Shown: piece after piece, positions 1 to 5,204 of the stretch
Position numbering within the stretch: the first letter of the stretch is position 1
Layout: each line of letters opens with the position of its first letter
NCBI GenBank assembly: GCA_947455695.1
Contig: CANGRN010000144.1
Span: 1-5,204, forward strand
DNA length: 5,204 nucleotides
Reading direction: 5' to 3'
Origin: Alphaproteobacteria bacterium
Lineage (GTDB): Bacteria > Pseudomonadota > Alphaproteobacteria > Micropepsales > Micropepsaceae
The notes under the pieces: generated by a model
Databases searched by the model: none
What the model saw: the letters and a program-made list of their open reading frames with translations, nothing else
Told to the model about the DNA's origin: nothing
Program-made: the position numbers and the translations under genes

Positions 1-663
1 AAGCGCCTGTCCACCAAGATGGGCGCCAGCGACAAGCACAAGCTGGACGAGTATCTCACTTCGGTGCGCGACATCGAAAAGCGCATCCAGAAAGTGGAGC
101 AGGGCGGCAGCGAAGCCACCGCGCTGCCGGCCTATGCGCGCCCCTCCGGCGTGCCGGACAAGTTCGAAGACTATTCGCACATGATGATCGACCTGCAGGT
201 CCTGGCGCTTCAGGCGGACATCACCCGCGTCTCCAGCTTCATGATCGGCCGCGAAGTGTCGGGCCGTTCCTATCCGGAAATCGGGGTGCCGGACGCGCAC
301 CATCCGCTCAGCCACCATGGCCATGATCCGGAAAAAATCGCCAAGCTGACCAAGATCAACACATTGCACATGGAACAGGTGGCCTATTACCTGAAGCGCA
401 TGAGCGAGACCAAGGAAGGCGAGGGCACTTTGCTCGACACCACCCTGGTGATGGCGGGCGCCAGCCTGGCCGATCCCAACAACCACGACCATCGCGGCTT
501 GCCCGTGATCGTGGCGGGCGGCCTGATGAAGGGCAACCGGCACATCATCGCGCCGAAGGACACGCCCATGGCCAATCTGATGCTGTCCATGATGGACACG
601 CTGGGCGTGGACTGTCACAGCATCGGCGATTCCAGCGGCCGTCTTTCGACCTTCTCGGCGTAG
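1..663 (+). CDS. DUF1552 (HXXSHH family) protein, C-terminal part only
   Basis: This reading frame is open from the first base (K-R-L-S-T-K-M...) to a TAG at 661-663, so about 220 C-terminal residues are present. The N-terminus lies outside the window, and the ATG at 19 is probably an internal methionine. Two things identify the family. The opening block, MGASDKHKLDEYLTSVRDIE, is typical of DUF1552. The signature H-P-L-S-H-H at nt 301-318 matches the HXXSHH motif that names the family. Further on, a D-T-T-L-V-M-A-G strand, an N-N-H-D-H segment (nt 481-492) and P-V-I-V-A-G-G resemble the end of alkaline-phosphatase or DUF1501-type folds, but that relationship is only tentative. From family knowledge, these are usually exported proteins of roughly twice this length, encoded beside DUF1592/DUF1588 haem or cytochrome-like proteins, and no biochemical function is established. 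The next gene starts 11 nt downstream, which suggests an operon. The family call is firm; the function is unknown. Confidence 0.9.
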   Translation, partial: KRLSTKMGASDKHKLDEYLTSVRDIEKRIQKVEQGGSEATALPAYARPSGVPDKFEDYSHMMIDLQVLALQADITRVSSFMIGREVSGRSYPEIGVPDAHHPLSHHGHDPEKIAKLTKINTLHMEQVAYYLKRMSETKEGEGTLLDTTLVMAGASLADPNNHDHRGLPVIVAGGLMKGNRHIIAPKDTPMANLMLSMMDTLGVDCHSIGDSSGRLSTFSA

Positions 664-665
664 TC

Positions 666-670
666 GGCGG
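666..670 (+). promoter_or_regulatory. Probable ribosome binding site of the ankyrin gene
   Basis: GGCGG followed by GA lies 4 nt before the ATG at 675, inside the 11-nt gap after the DUF1552 stop codon. The spacing is short but workable. It supports the start at 675, which also gives a clean signal peptide. There is no room for a promoter in the gap, so translation from an upstream transcript is expected. Confidence 0.6.
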
Positions 671-674
671 GACA

Positions 675-2048
675 ATGAAAAAGGTATTGGGACTGGGATT
701 CTGCCTGCTGGGCGCTCTGCCGGTTTATGCCAGCAGCGGTGCGGACACCCGGCTGGTGCAAGCGGTGAAAGGCGGCGATCGCGCCGCCCTCAAGCGCCTG
801 CTGGCGAGCCACGTGAATGTGAACGCCACGCTGCCCGACAAGTCCACGGTCCTGTCCTGGGCGGTAGACCGCCAGGACGTTGAAGCGGTGCGCATGCTTC
901 TGGCGGCGGGCGCCAAGCCCAACGTCACCGATGTGGAAGGCGCATCGCCGGTAACCCTGGCCTGCGAGCTGGGTAATCCCGAGATCGTCACTAGCCTGCT
1001 CAAGTCCGGCGGCAATGCCAATGCAACGCGGGCCGATGGCATCGCGGCGCTGGCGCTGTGCGCGGGCAGCTCCACGCCCGCGGCGCTGGACGCGCTGATC
1101 GCCAAGGGCGCCAAGGTCGAGGCCGCCAATCCCCAAGGCCAGACCGCCCTGATGGCGGCATCGTTCAAGGGCCGCACCGACAATATCAAGTTCCTGCTGG
1201 CGCATGGCGCCAACGCCAACGCGGTCTCGGTCAAGGGTTTCACGCCTTTGTTCTTCGCCCTGCGCAGCCATGAGCCTTCGGCGCCGCTGGCGCTGCTGGA
1301 TGCGGGCGCCAACAGCAAGGCGACCTTGCCGGACGGCACGTCCGTCGTTGCCGCCGCCGTCGCCAACAACAATGTGCCTTTCGCCGTCACCGCCGTGTCG
1401 CGCGGCACCGACCTCGAGCAGCGTGACAGCCAGGGGCGCCAGCTGATCCATGTCGCGGCCGCCAGCGGCAATGCCGAACTGGTCAAGATGGTGCTGTCCA
1501 AGGGCGTGGACGCCAATGCCATGAGCGTGCCGCCGCCTGCGCCGCCTGCGCCGGTGCAGGTTGCCTCCGCAGGCGGTGGCCAGAAGCTGGCCCGCGCCGA
1601 CGGCACACGTCCGCCGCCGCCGCCCGCCCAGCCGCGCACGCCGCTGATCATCGCGGCCGAAGCCGGCAGTGCGCCCGCCATGAAGGCGCTGGTGGAAGCC
1701 GGCGCCAAGGCCAGCATTGCGGCGCCCGACGGCACCACCGTGGCGCTGGCCGCCGCCGGCAGCGGCAACCTGGACGCGGTGAAGTATGCGCTGCAGCTGG
1801 ATCCGAAACTGGATTATATCGGCCCCAACCATCGCAGCATCATGCACTTCGCCATCGCCAACAAGAATCCCGACCTGGCGATCCCGGTCTTGCAGTATCT
1901 CGCCGACAAGGGCGCCAAGCTGGATGAGAAACACGACAAGGGCGACACGCCAGGCGATTTCATCAATCGCGGCGGTCAGCAGGATATCCGCATCTTCTAC
2001 ATCCAGCTGCTGAAAGATCACAACATCGTGAGCAATCACGATCACTGA
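675..2048 (+). CDS. Secreted ankyrin-repeat protein
   Basis: This is a 457-residue protein. Residues 1-19 form a signal peptide: K2-K3, then a hydrophobic stretch from V4 to V17, with likely cleavage after V-Y-A at 19. The rest is an ankyrin solenoid of about eleven units. They begin near residues 24, 56, 90, 122, 155, 188, 221, 254, 322, 353 and 386, and show the usual L-L-x-x-G-A-x-x-N and T-x-L-x-x-A-A-x-x-G elements (for example ALMAASFKGRTDNIKFLLAHGANANA within unit 5, abbreviated here as A158 to A184 region). Units 1 and 11 are degenerate. Between units 8 and 9 a proline/glycine-rich insert (residues 285-320) breaks the spacing. The C-terminus is acidic/basic mixed and ends in N-H-D-H. 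Ankyrin repeats bind other proteins and carry no catalytic residues, so a partner or scaffold role outside the cytoplasm is inferred. The partner could be the DUF1552 or the hydrolase encoded on either side. From memory, signal-bearing ankyrin proteins with a low-complexity insert also occur near DUF1552/DUF1592 genes in other soil bacteria. The start is well supported; the function is unknown. Confidence 0.93.
   Translation: MKKVLGLGFCLLGALPVYASSGADTRLVQAVKGGDRAALKRLLASHVNVNATLPDKSTVLSWAVDRQDVEAVRMLLAAGAKPNVTDVEGASPVTLACELGNPEIVTSLLKSGGNANATRADGIAALALCAGSSTPAALDALIAKGAKVEAANPQGQTALMAASFKGRTDNIKFLLAHGANANAVSVKGFTPLFFALRSHEPSAPLALLDAGANSKATLPDGTSVVAAAVANNNVPFAVTAVSRGTDLEQRDSQGRQLIHVAAASGNAELVKMVLSKGVDANAMSVPPPAPPAPVQVASAGGGQKLARADGTRPPPPPAQPRTPLIIAAEAGSAPAMKALVEAGAKASIAAPDGTTVALAAAGSGNLDAVKYALQLDPKLDYIGPNHRSIMHFAIANKNPDLAIPVLQYLADKGAKLDEKHDKGDTPGDFINRGGQQDIRIFYIQLLKDHNIVSNHDH
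1527..1634 (+). other. Proline-rich insert within the ankyrin solenoid
   Basis: Residues 285-320 of the ankyrin protein form a low-complexity linker with two proline runs, V-P-P-P-A-P-P-A-P and R-P-P-P-P-P-A-Q-P, flanking an A-G-G-G-Q-K-L-A-R-A-D-G-T segment. The DNA is CCG/GCC-rich and has a short direct repeat (CCGCCTGCG twice near 1534-1552). It falls in the loop between repeats 8 and 9, so it probably projects as a flexible loop without disrupting the fold. Confidence 0.7.
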
Positions 2049-2065
2049 TCCGGGCGGGGTTCACC

Positions 2066-2071
2066 GGGGGA
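2066..2071 (+). promoter_or_regulatory. Ribosome binding site of the lactonase-like gene
   Basis: GGGGGA lies 5 nt before the ATG at 2077 in the 28-nt gap after the ankyrin stop codon. It fixes this start, which also yields a complete signal peptide. The gap shows no convincing promoter or terminator, in keeping with cotranscription with the ankyrin gene. Confidence 0.7.
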
Positions 2072-2076
2072 CTGCC

Positions 2077-2928
2077 ATGCGCCTGCTAGCCGCCTTTGTG
2101 ATGGCCCTGTGCGTAACGGCATCCGCCCAGCCGGTCGCGCCGGCCGGTCTGCCGCCGCTGCCCAGGCTGACCAGCCCGCGCCTCTATGTGCTGGATTGCG
2201 GCACCATCATTTCCCACGAGCCCGAACGGTTCGGCCTGCGCCGGGAAGACGTATCCGATCCGGACTTCTCCGATCCCTGTTTCCTTGTGATGCATCCCAG
2301 GGGCGTGTTGCTGTTCGATACCGGCCTGACCGACGCCCAGGTGGGGCGGCCGATCTACGAGAACAAGAGCGGCTATGAAGGGCTGCTGAAAACCACCACC
2401 CTGAAAGGCGAGCTGGCCAATATCGGCCTCACGCCGGCCGCCATTACCTATCTGGCGATTTCTCATTCCCATTGGGACCATGTCGGCAACGGCAACGCCT
2501 ATGCCGGTTCGACCTGGCTGGCGCGCAAGGCCGAATATGACGTGATGTTCGGACCCACCGCGAACGACGCGGCGAAAAGCAACTATGCCGCCCTGGCCCA
2601 TGCCAAGATCCAGTATGTCGAAGGTGACCATGACGTGTTCGGCGACGGCAGCGTGGTTCTGCTGTCCACGCCCGGCCATACGCCGGGCCATCAGTCTCTT
2701 TACGTAAAACTTACAAACACCGGCGGCGTGGTGGTGTCGGGCGACCTGTATCACTATCCGGCCGAGCGGCTGCAGGGCAAAATGCCGGCCCGCGAATATG
2801 CCAGCGGAACGCCGCAATCCCGCAAGAAGATTGACGATTTCCTGACGCGCACCCATTCCCAGCTCTGGATCGGCCACAGCATCGACTGGTACCGCGATGC
2901 GGTGAAAGCACCCGGCTGGTACGACTAG
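2077..2928 (+). CDS. Secreted metallo-beta-lactamase-fold hydrolase, N-acyl-homoserine lactonase-like
   Basis: This is a 283-residue protein. Residues 1-17 form a signal peptide (hydrophobic core, cleavage likely after A-S-A). The mature part is a metallo-beta-lactamase fold close to the AiiA/AttM lactonase group. It has L-D-C-G at 39-42, F-D-T-G at 80-83 and the dinuclear metal motif H-S-H-W-D-H at 130-135. It also has T-P-G-H-T-P-G-H-Q-S-L at 198-208 (H201 as ligand), S-G-D with bridging D223, and G-H at 266-267 (H267 as last ligand). All the expected zinc ligands are therefore present. Known relatives open the lactone ring of acyl-homoserine lactone signals (quorum quenching). Here the tyrosine found three residues after the bridging aspartate in AiiA is replaced by H226, with Y225 and Y227 on either side, so the substrate is uncertain; other lactones or esters are possible. 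The signal peptide implies a periplasmic or extracellular enzyme, whereas AiiA itself is cytoplasmic. It is probably the last gene of the operon shared with the ankyrin protein. The fold is certain and the exact activity is not. Confidence 0.9.
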   Translation: MRLLAAFVMALCVTASAQPVAPAGLPPLPRLTSPRLYVLDCGTIISHEPERFGLRREDVSDPDFSDPCFLVMHPRGVLLFDTGLTDAQVGRPIYENKSGYEGLLKTTTLKGELANIGLTPAAITYLAISHSHWDHVGNGNAYAGSTWLARKAEYDVMFGPTANDAAKSNYAALAHAKIQYVEGDHDVFGDGSVVLLSTPGHTPGHQSLYVKLTNTGGVVVSGDLYHYPAERLQGKMPAREYASGTPQSRKKIDDFLTRTHSQLWIGHSIDWYRDAVKAPGWYD

Positions 2929-2931
2929 GCC

Positions 2932-2950
2932 CTTCGCCGGATTGACGAAG
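2932..2950 (+). promoter_or_regulatory. Candidate operator/promoter region of the GntR-type regulator
   Basis: The 48-nt gap before the regulator contains an imperfect dyad, CTTCG (2932-2936) and CGAAG (2946-2950), separated by 9 nt. TTGACG at 2942-2947 overlaps it and is a good match to a sigma-70 -35 box. A weak -10 candidate, GACAGT, lies 17 nt further on at 2965-2970. The dyad also contains TTCGCCGGATT, which recurs with one extra C upstream of the transketolase gene. An autoregulatory site is plausible but unproven; the stem is too weak and lacks the T-run needed for a terminator. Confidence 0.3.
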
Positions 2951-2976
2951 TTCCGCGGGGCGATGACAGTAGCCTC

Positions 2977-3729
2977 ATGAACGCCTCTGCCAGGAAAATC
3001 ACCCAGCTTCGACCCGGTTCGCGCCGGACCGGACAGGACAATATCGCCGCCACACTGGGTGAAGAAATATTGTCGGGCGCGCGCAAGCCTGGCGAGCGCA
3101 TGCCCAGCGACGCCGACATGCACAAGATGTTCGGTGTCTCCCGCGTGGTGACGCGCGAAGTGATCAAGACATTGGCAGCCAAGGGCCTGGTCGCATCCAA
3201 GATGAAGGTCGGCACCATCGTGCTCGACCCCACCCACTGGAACTGGCTGGACTCCGATGTCCTGTCCTGGCGCGCCAATATGGGCATGGACATGGACTTC
3301 CTCGCCCACATCACCGATGTGCGCCGCGCGGTCGAGCCGACCGCCGCAGCGCTGGCCGCGCTCTATGGCACGCGCGCCGATACCGCAAGGTTGCGTGAGG
3401 CCATCGCCGCCATGGCCAGCGCCGGCAACAACCGGCGCCAGTTTGCCGAAGCGGATTTGCGCTTTCACCTGGCGGTCAGCGCCGCGTCCAAGAATCCCTT
3501 CTTCCAGTCCTTTGCCGCCACCATCGAGACGGCGCTGTTCGCGCTCCTGTCCGTCAACGCCCTGACCGACAACAGCCGCCAGCAATCCGAGGCCATCGAA
3601 ATGCACGTCCGGGTGGCCGACGCCATCGAGGAACGCGATCCGCACATGGCGGCCAAGGCCATGCTGCGGGCGGTGGATGGCGGGCTGAGCCATGCCAAGC
3701 GGCGCAAGGCGGTTCCTGCAAAATCCTGA
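2977..3729 (+). CDS. GntR/FadR-family (FCD) transcriptional regulator, DgoR-like
   Basis: This is a 250-residue DNA-binding regulator. Residues 21-86 form the GntR winged helix: an I-L-S-G-x-x-x-P-G-E-R-M-P-S-D segment (31-45), a recognition-helix region F-G-V-S-R-V-V-T-R-E-V-I (52-63), then the wing K-V-G-T-I-V (77-82). The linker has W-N-W-L-D-S-D-V-L-S-W (88-98), a hallmark that I recall from the Escherichia coli galactonate regulator DgoR and its relatives. Residues 109-235 are the all-helical FCD ligand-binding domain, with V-E-P at 119-121, A-D-L-R-F-H at 159-164 (D160, H164) and E-M-H at 208-210. The fourth metal-binding histidine of many FCD proteins would fall near 232 but is alanine. 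Such proteins usually repress sugar-acid or carboxylic-acid catabolic genes and are released by the substrate or a derivative. The gene 90 nt downstream encodes a transketolase-like enzyme and is its probable target. ATG 2977 is the only usual start codon after the upstream stop; no good Shine-Dalgarno sequence precedes it. The family is certain and the ligand is unknown. Confidence 0.95.
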   Translation: MNASARKITQLRPGSRRTGQDNIAATLGEEILSGARKPGERMPSDADMHKMFGVSRVVTREVIKTLAAKGLVASKMKVGTIVLDPTHWNWLDSDVLSWRANMGMDMDFLAHITDVRRAVEPTAAALAALYGTRADTARLREAIAAMASAGNNRRQFAEADLRFHLAVSAASKNPFFQSFAATIETALFALLSVNALTDNSRQQSEAIEMHVRVADAIEERDPHMAAKAMLRAVDGGLSHAKRRKAVPAKS

Positions 3730-3741
3730 GTTTTCCGCGGC

Positions 3742-3769
3742 TTGCTTTCGCCCGGATTCGTCCTACCAT
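3742..3769 (+). promoter_or_regulatory. Weak candidate promoter for the transketolase-like gene
   Basis: TTGCTT (3742-3747) and TACCAT (3764-3769) are 16 nt apart and loosely fit sigma-70 -35 and -10 boxes. Transcription would then start near 3776, just ahead of the inverted repeat at 3782-3796, a usual place for a repressor site. Matches are partial (about 3/6 and 4/6), so this is only a candidate. Readthrough from the regulator gene is also possible. Confidence 0.25.
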
Positions 3770-3781
3770 CCCAACAAAACA

Positions 3782-3796
3782 GCCGGAAAATCCGGC
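3782..3796 (+). promoter_or_regulatory. Perfect 6+3+6 bp inverted repeat, candidate operator
   Basis: GCCGGA-AAA-TCCGGC is an exact inverted repeat in the leader between the regulator and the transketolase-like gene, ending 23 nt before the latter's start codon. Its size suits a GntR-family operator, which is typically a short palindrome. On the + strand no T-run follows, so it is not a terminator for these genes. Read on the minus strand it is followed by TGTTTTGTT, so a weak terminator of antisense transcription is an alternative. The half site GCCGGA also occurs upstream of the regulator at 2936-2941. Confidence 0.4.
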
Positions 3797-3819
3797 AGCC
3801 TGGGGATGAAGCGCGCGCC

Positions 3820-5204
3820 ATGACATTGCAAAAAGACGAACGCAGCCGGCTGGAAGATGTCGGCTTCATGACCTGCATGACTTTGGTCATGCTGGGCAAC
3901 TATGCCCAGACCGGCCATTTCGGCGGGCCGCTGGCCTACACGCCGTTCAATGTCGCCGCCCATCTGATCGGGCCGGAGCGGGGCGGGCTGCGCTACGATT
4001 ACCGTCGCCCCAAGCATCCTTTCGGCGACAAGTTCATGATGGCGGCGGGCCACAGCGTGCCCACCTGCTACGCGCTCTACATGATCCTGGGCCAGGCGAT
4101 GGAGCGGCGCTTCAGGCTGACCGGCGACAAGCGCTATCACGTCGATCCGGACGTGGCGCTGTTGCCGATCGATGCGCTGGGCTTCCGGCGCGGCGCGGGC
4201 GCGCTCAAGACGTTGCTGGCCGAGCAGGGGCTGGAAAACGATCCTTTGTTTGTGCAAGCCAAGGCGCGCGGCATCAAGGCGCTGTCGGGCCATGCCGAAA
4301 GCATCGATGTCACCAATGACGTGAATGGCGGTCCTTCAGGCGTCGGTGTCGCCACCGCGGCGGGCAAGGCGGCGTTCTGGGACATGGTTGGCGCCAAGGA
4401 TGGTCCCAAGGTCATCGCCCTGGAAGGCGAGTTTGCCATGACCGAAGGCCATGCCCAGGAACTGAAGACCCAGGCGCTGGCGCTAAAGGTCGGCAAGCGG
4501 CTGCGCGTCATCCTGTCGGACAACAATGCCGGTATCGACGATGTGCTGCTGGGCGGCGTCGTCCCCAAGGAATTCACCGGCTACAAGCTGCATGAGCAAT
4601 GGACCTCCTATGGCTGGAATGTCCTGACCACCGAAGACGGCAGCGATTACGACCAGATCGTTTCGACCCTTTCGGCGATGGAAAAGTCCGACCCCGGCGA
4701 CAAGCGGCCGATGATCGTCATCGCCAGGACGACCAAGGGCTATTGGCCCGCCGCGTCGAACGGCCAGCTGGGCCCGGTCAAGCAGATCGTCAGCTATGCC
4801 AGCCATCCCTATGGCCACAAGATGAACTCCGAATATTTCGTCGCCATGGCGGAATCCTTCGAGCAGCGCTACCGCGTCACCTTCGAAGGCATCCGCAAGG
4901 GCGCGGTGACCGATCCCCGGGAGCGGCTGGTCCAGTTCAAGACCAATATCGACAAGGTGATGTCGGTGCTGGACCAGAACGGGCTGGGCGACTGGCTGGC
5001 CGACCGGCTGGTGGAGATCGGCGATACGATCAGGGATGACCGCAAGATCGGCATCGACAACAGCAGCGATCCTTTCCAGGACGAAAGGCTGCGCGTGGCG
5101 AAACTGCCGCTGGAGCCGCAGACGCTGAAGGCCAGGAATCCTGCGTCCGGCGCCGAGAAAGACGTCTCGGTGGCGCTGTTCCGCAAGGCGGGCGAAAGCC
5201 TGGG
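3820..5204 (+). CDS. Divergent transketolase-like thiamine-diphosphate enzyme, N-terminal part (runs off the window)
   Basis: The frame is open from ATG 3820 to the window end, giving 461 residues plus two bases. The order of motifs follows transketolase: T-G-H-F-G-G-P (31-37, equivalent to SGHPGAP), A-A-G-H-S (75-79), S-G-H-A-E (156-160, for PGHPE), G-G-P-S-G-V-G-V-A (170-178) and G-E-F-A-M-T-E-G (203-210). It continues with S-D-N-N-A-G-I-D-D (233-241), H-E-Q-W-T-S-Y-G-W-N-V (258-268) and R-T-T-K-G-Y (303-308). The cofactor motif normally written G-D-G...N is G-E-F...N here, keeping an acidic residue for the metal. F-R-K-A-G-E-S near 454-460 appears to match the start of the second (pyrimidine-binding) domain, about 95 residues later than in E. 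coli transketolase. There are extra segments at about 95-155 and in the linker at 320-450. Transketolases move two-carbon ketol units between sugar phosphates in the cytoplasm; this branch may use another substrate. A weak GGGGATGAAG precedes the start. The position after a DgoR-like regulator suggests inducible sugar or sugar-acid catabolism. The superfamily is certain and the specific reaction is not. Confidence 0.9.
   Translation, partial: MTLQKDERSRLEDVGFMTCMTLVMLGNYAQTGHFGGPLAYTPFNVAAHLIGPERGGLRYDYRRPKHPFGDKFMMAAGHSVPTCYALYMILGQAMERRFRLTGDKRYHVDPDVALLPIDALGFRRGAGALKTLLAEQGLENDPLFVQAKARGIKALSGHAESIDVTNDVNGGPSGVGVATAAGKAAFWDMVGAKDGPKVIALEGEFAMTEGHAQELKTQALALKVGKRLRVILSDNNAGIDDVLLGGVVPKEFTGYKLHEQWTSYGWNVLTTEDGSDYDQIVSTLSAMEKSDPGDKRPMIVIARTTKGYWPAASNGQLGPVKQIVSYASHPYGHKMNSEYFVAMAESFEQRYRVTFEGIRKGAVTDPRERLVQFKTNIDKVMSVLDQNGLGDWLADRLVEIGDTIRDDRKIGIDNSSDPFQDERLRVAKLPLEPQTLKARNPASGAEKDVSVALFRKAGESL

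Noticed and set aside
900..1920. Recurring GGCGCCAA-type words through the ankyrin gene, considered as DNA repeats
   Set aside because: They are the codon-level trace of the ankyrin G-A-x-x-N element, not an independent DNA repeat.
615..2045. 476-codon open frame on the minus strand opposite the ankyrin gene
   Set aside because: It is a mirror of the ankyrin gene: GC-rich codons leave the opposite strand without stops. The translation is rich in H, R, Q and G with no recognisable domain, while the + strand has a signal peptide and clear repeats.
2699..2708. Ten-base palindrome TTTACGTAAA in an AT-rich patch inside the lactonase-like gene
   Set aside because: It encodes ordinary in-frame residues (S-L-Y-V-K-L) just after the conserved metal motif and lies far from any start, so it is probably chance.
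2932..2950. Possible intrinsic terminator after the lactonase-like gene
   Set aside because: The stem is only 5 bp with a 9-nt loop, and no T-run follows.
2086..3693. 535-codon open frame on the minus strand across the lactonase-like and regulator genes
   Set aside because: It covers two well-supported + strand genes with intact catalytic and DNA-binding motifs. Its own translation is of low-complexity H/G/R/A type with no domain.
3763..4818. Several minus-strand and alternative-frame open frames across the transketolase-like region
   Set aside because: The + strand frame from 3820 carries all transketolase N-terminal motifs without interruption, so the others are shadows.

Overview
The window carries five protein genes, all on the + strand and closely spaced. 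Two run off the edges: the first lacks its N-terminus and the last lacks its C-terminus. I see no RNA genes, insertion sequences, CRISPR arrays, attachment sites or strong intrinsic terminators. The sequence is GC-rich, with a strong preference for G or C at third codon positions but regular use of TAT, AAT and GAA. The gene content and this codon style suggest a free-living soil or freshwater bacterium, most like an alphaproteobacterium (for example a Rhizomicrobium or Caulobacter type). An acidobacterium is a less likely alternative. This placement is inference; no marker gene is present.

Left block (1-2928): the C-terminal half of a DUF1552 protein (HXXSHH family), then a secreted ankyrin-repeat protein, then a secreted metallo-beta-lactamase-fold hydrolase resembling N-acyl-homoserine lactonases. 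Gaps of 11 and 28 nt suggest one transcript. The last two proteins start with clear signal peptides, and DUF1552 proteins are usually exported too (my recollection of the family), so this looks like a unit acting in the periplasm or outside the cell. The shared substrate or role is not known.

Right block (2977-5204): a GntR/FadR-family (FCD) regulator of the DgoR type, then after 90 nt a divergent, enlarged transketolase-like thiamine-diphosphate enzyme, cut off by the window end after its first catalytic domain and linker. Regulators of this type usually sense sugar acids or their breakdown products, so the pair probably begins a carbohydrate or sugar-acid catabolic operon. The leader between the two genes holds a perfect 6+3+6 bp inverted repeat. 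It also shares a TTCGCC(C)GGATT motif with the leader of the regulator itself; both are candidate operator elements.

No wholly new system is evident. The parts most worth following up are the secreted DUF1552/ankyrin/lactonase-like gene set, the unusual transketolase (GEF in place of the GDG cofactor motif) and the possible operator elements around the regulator.
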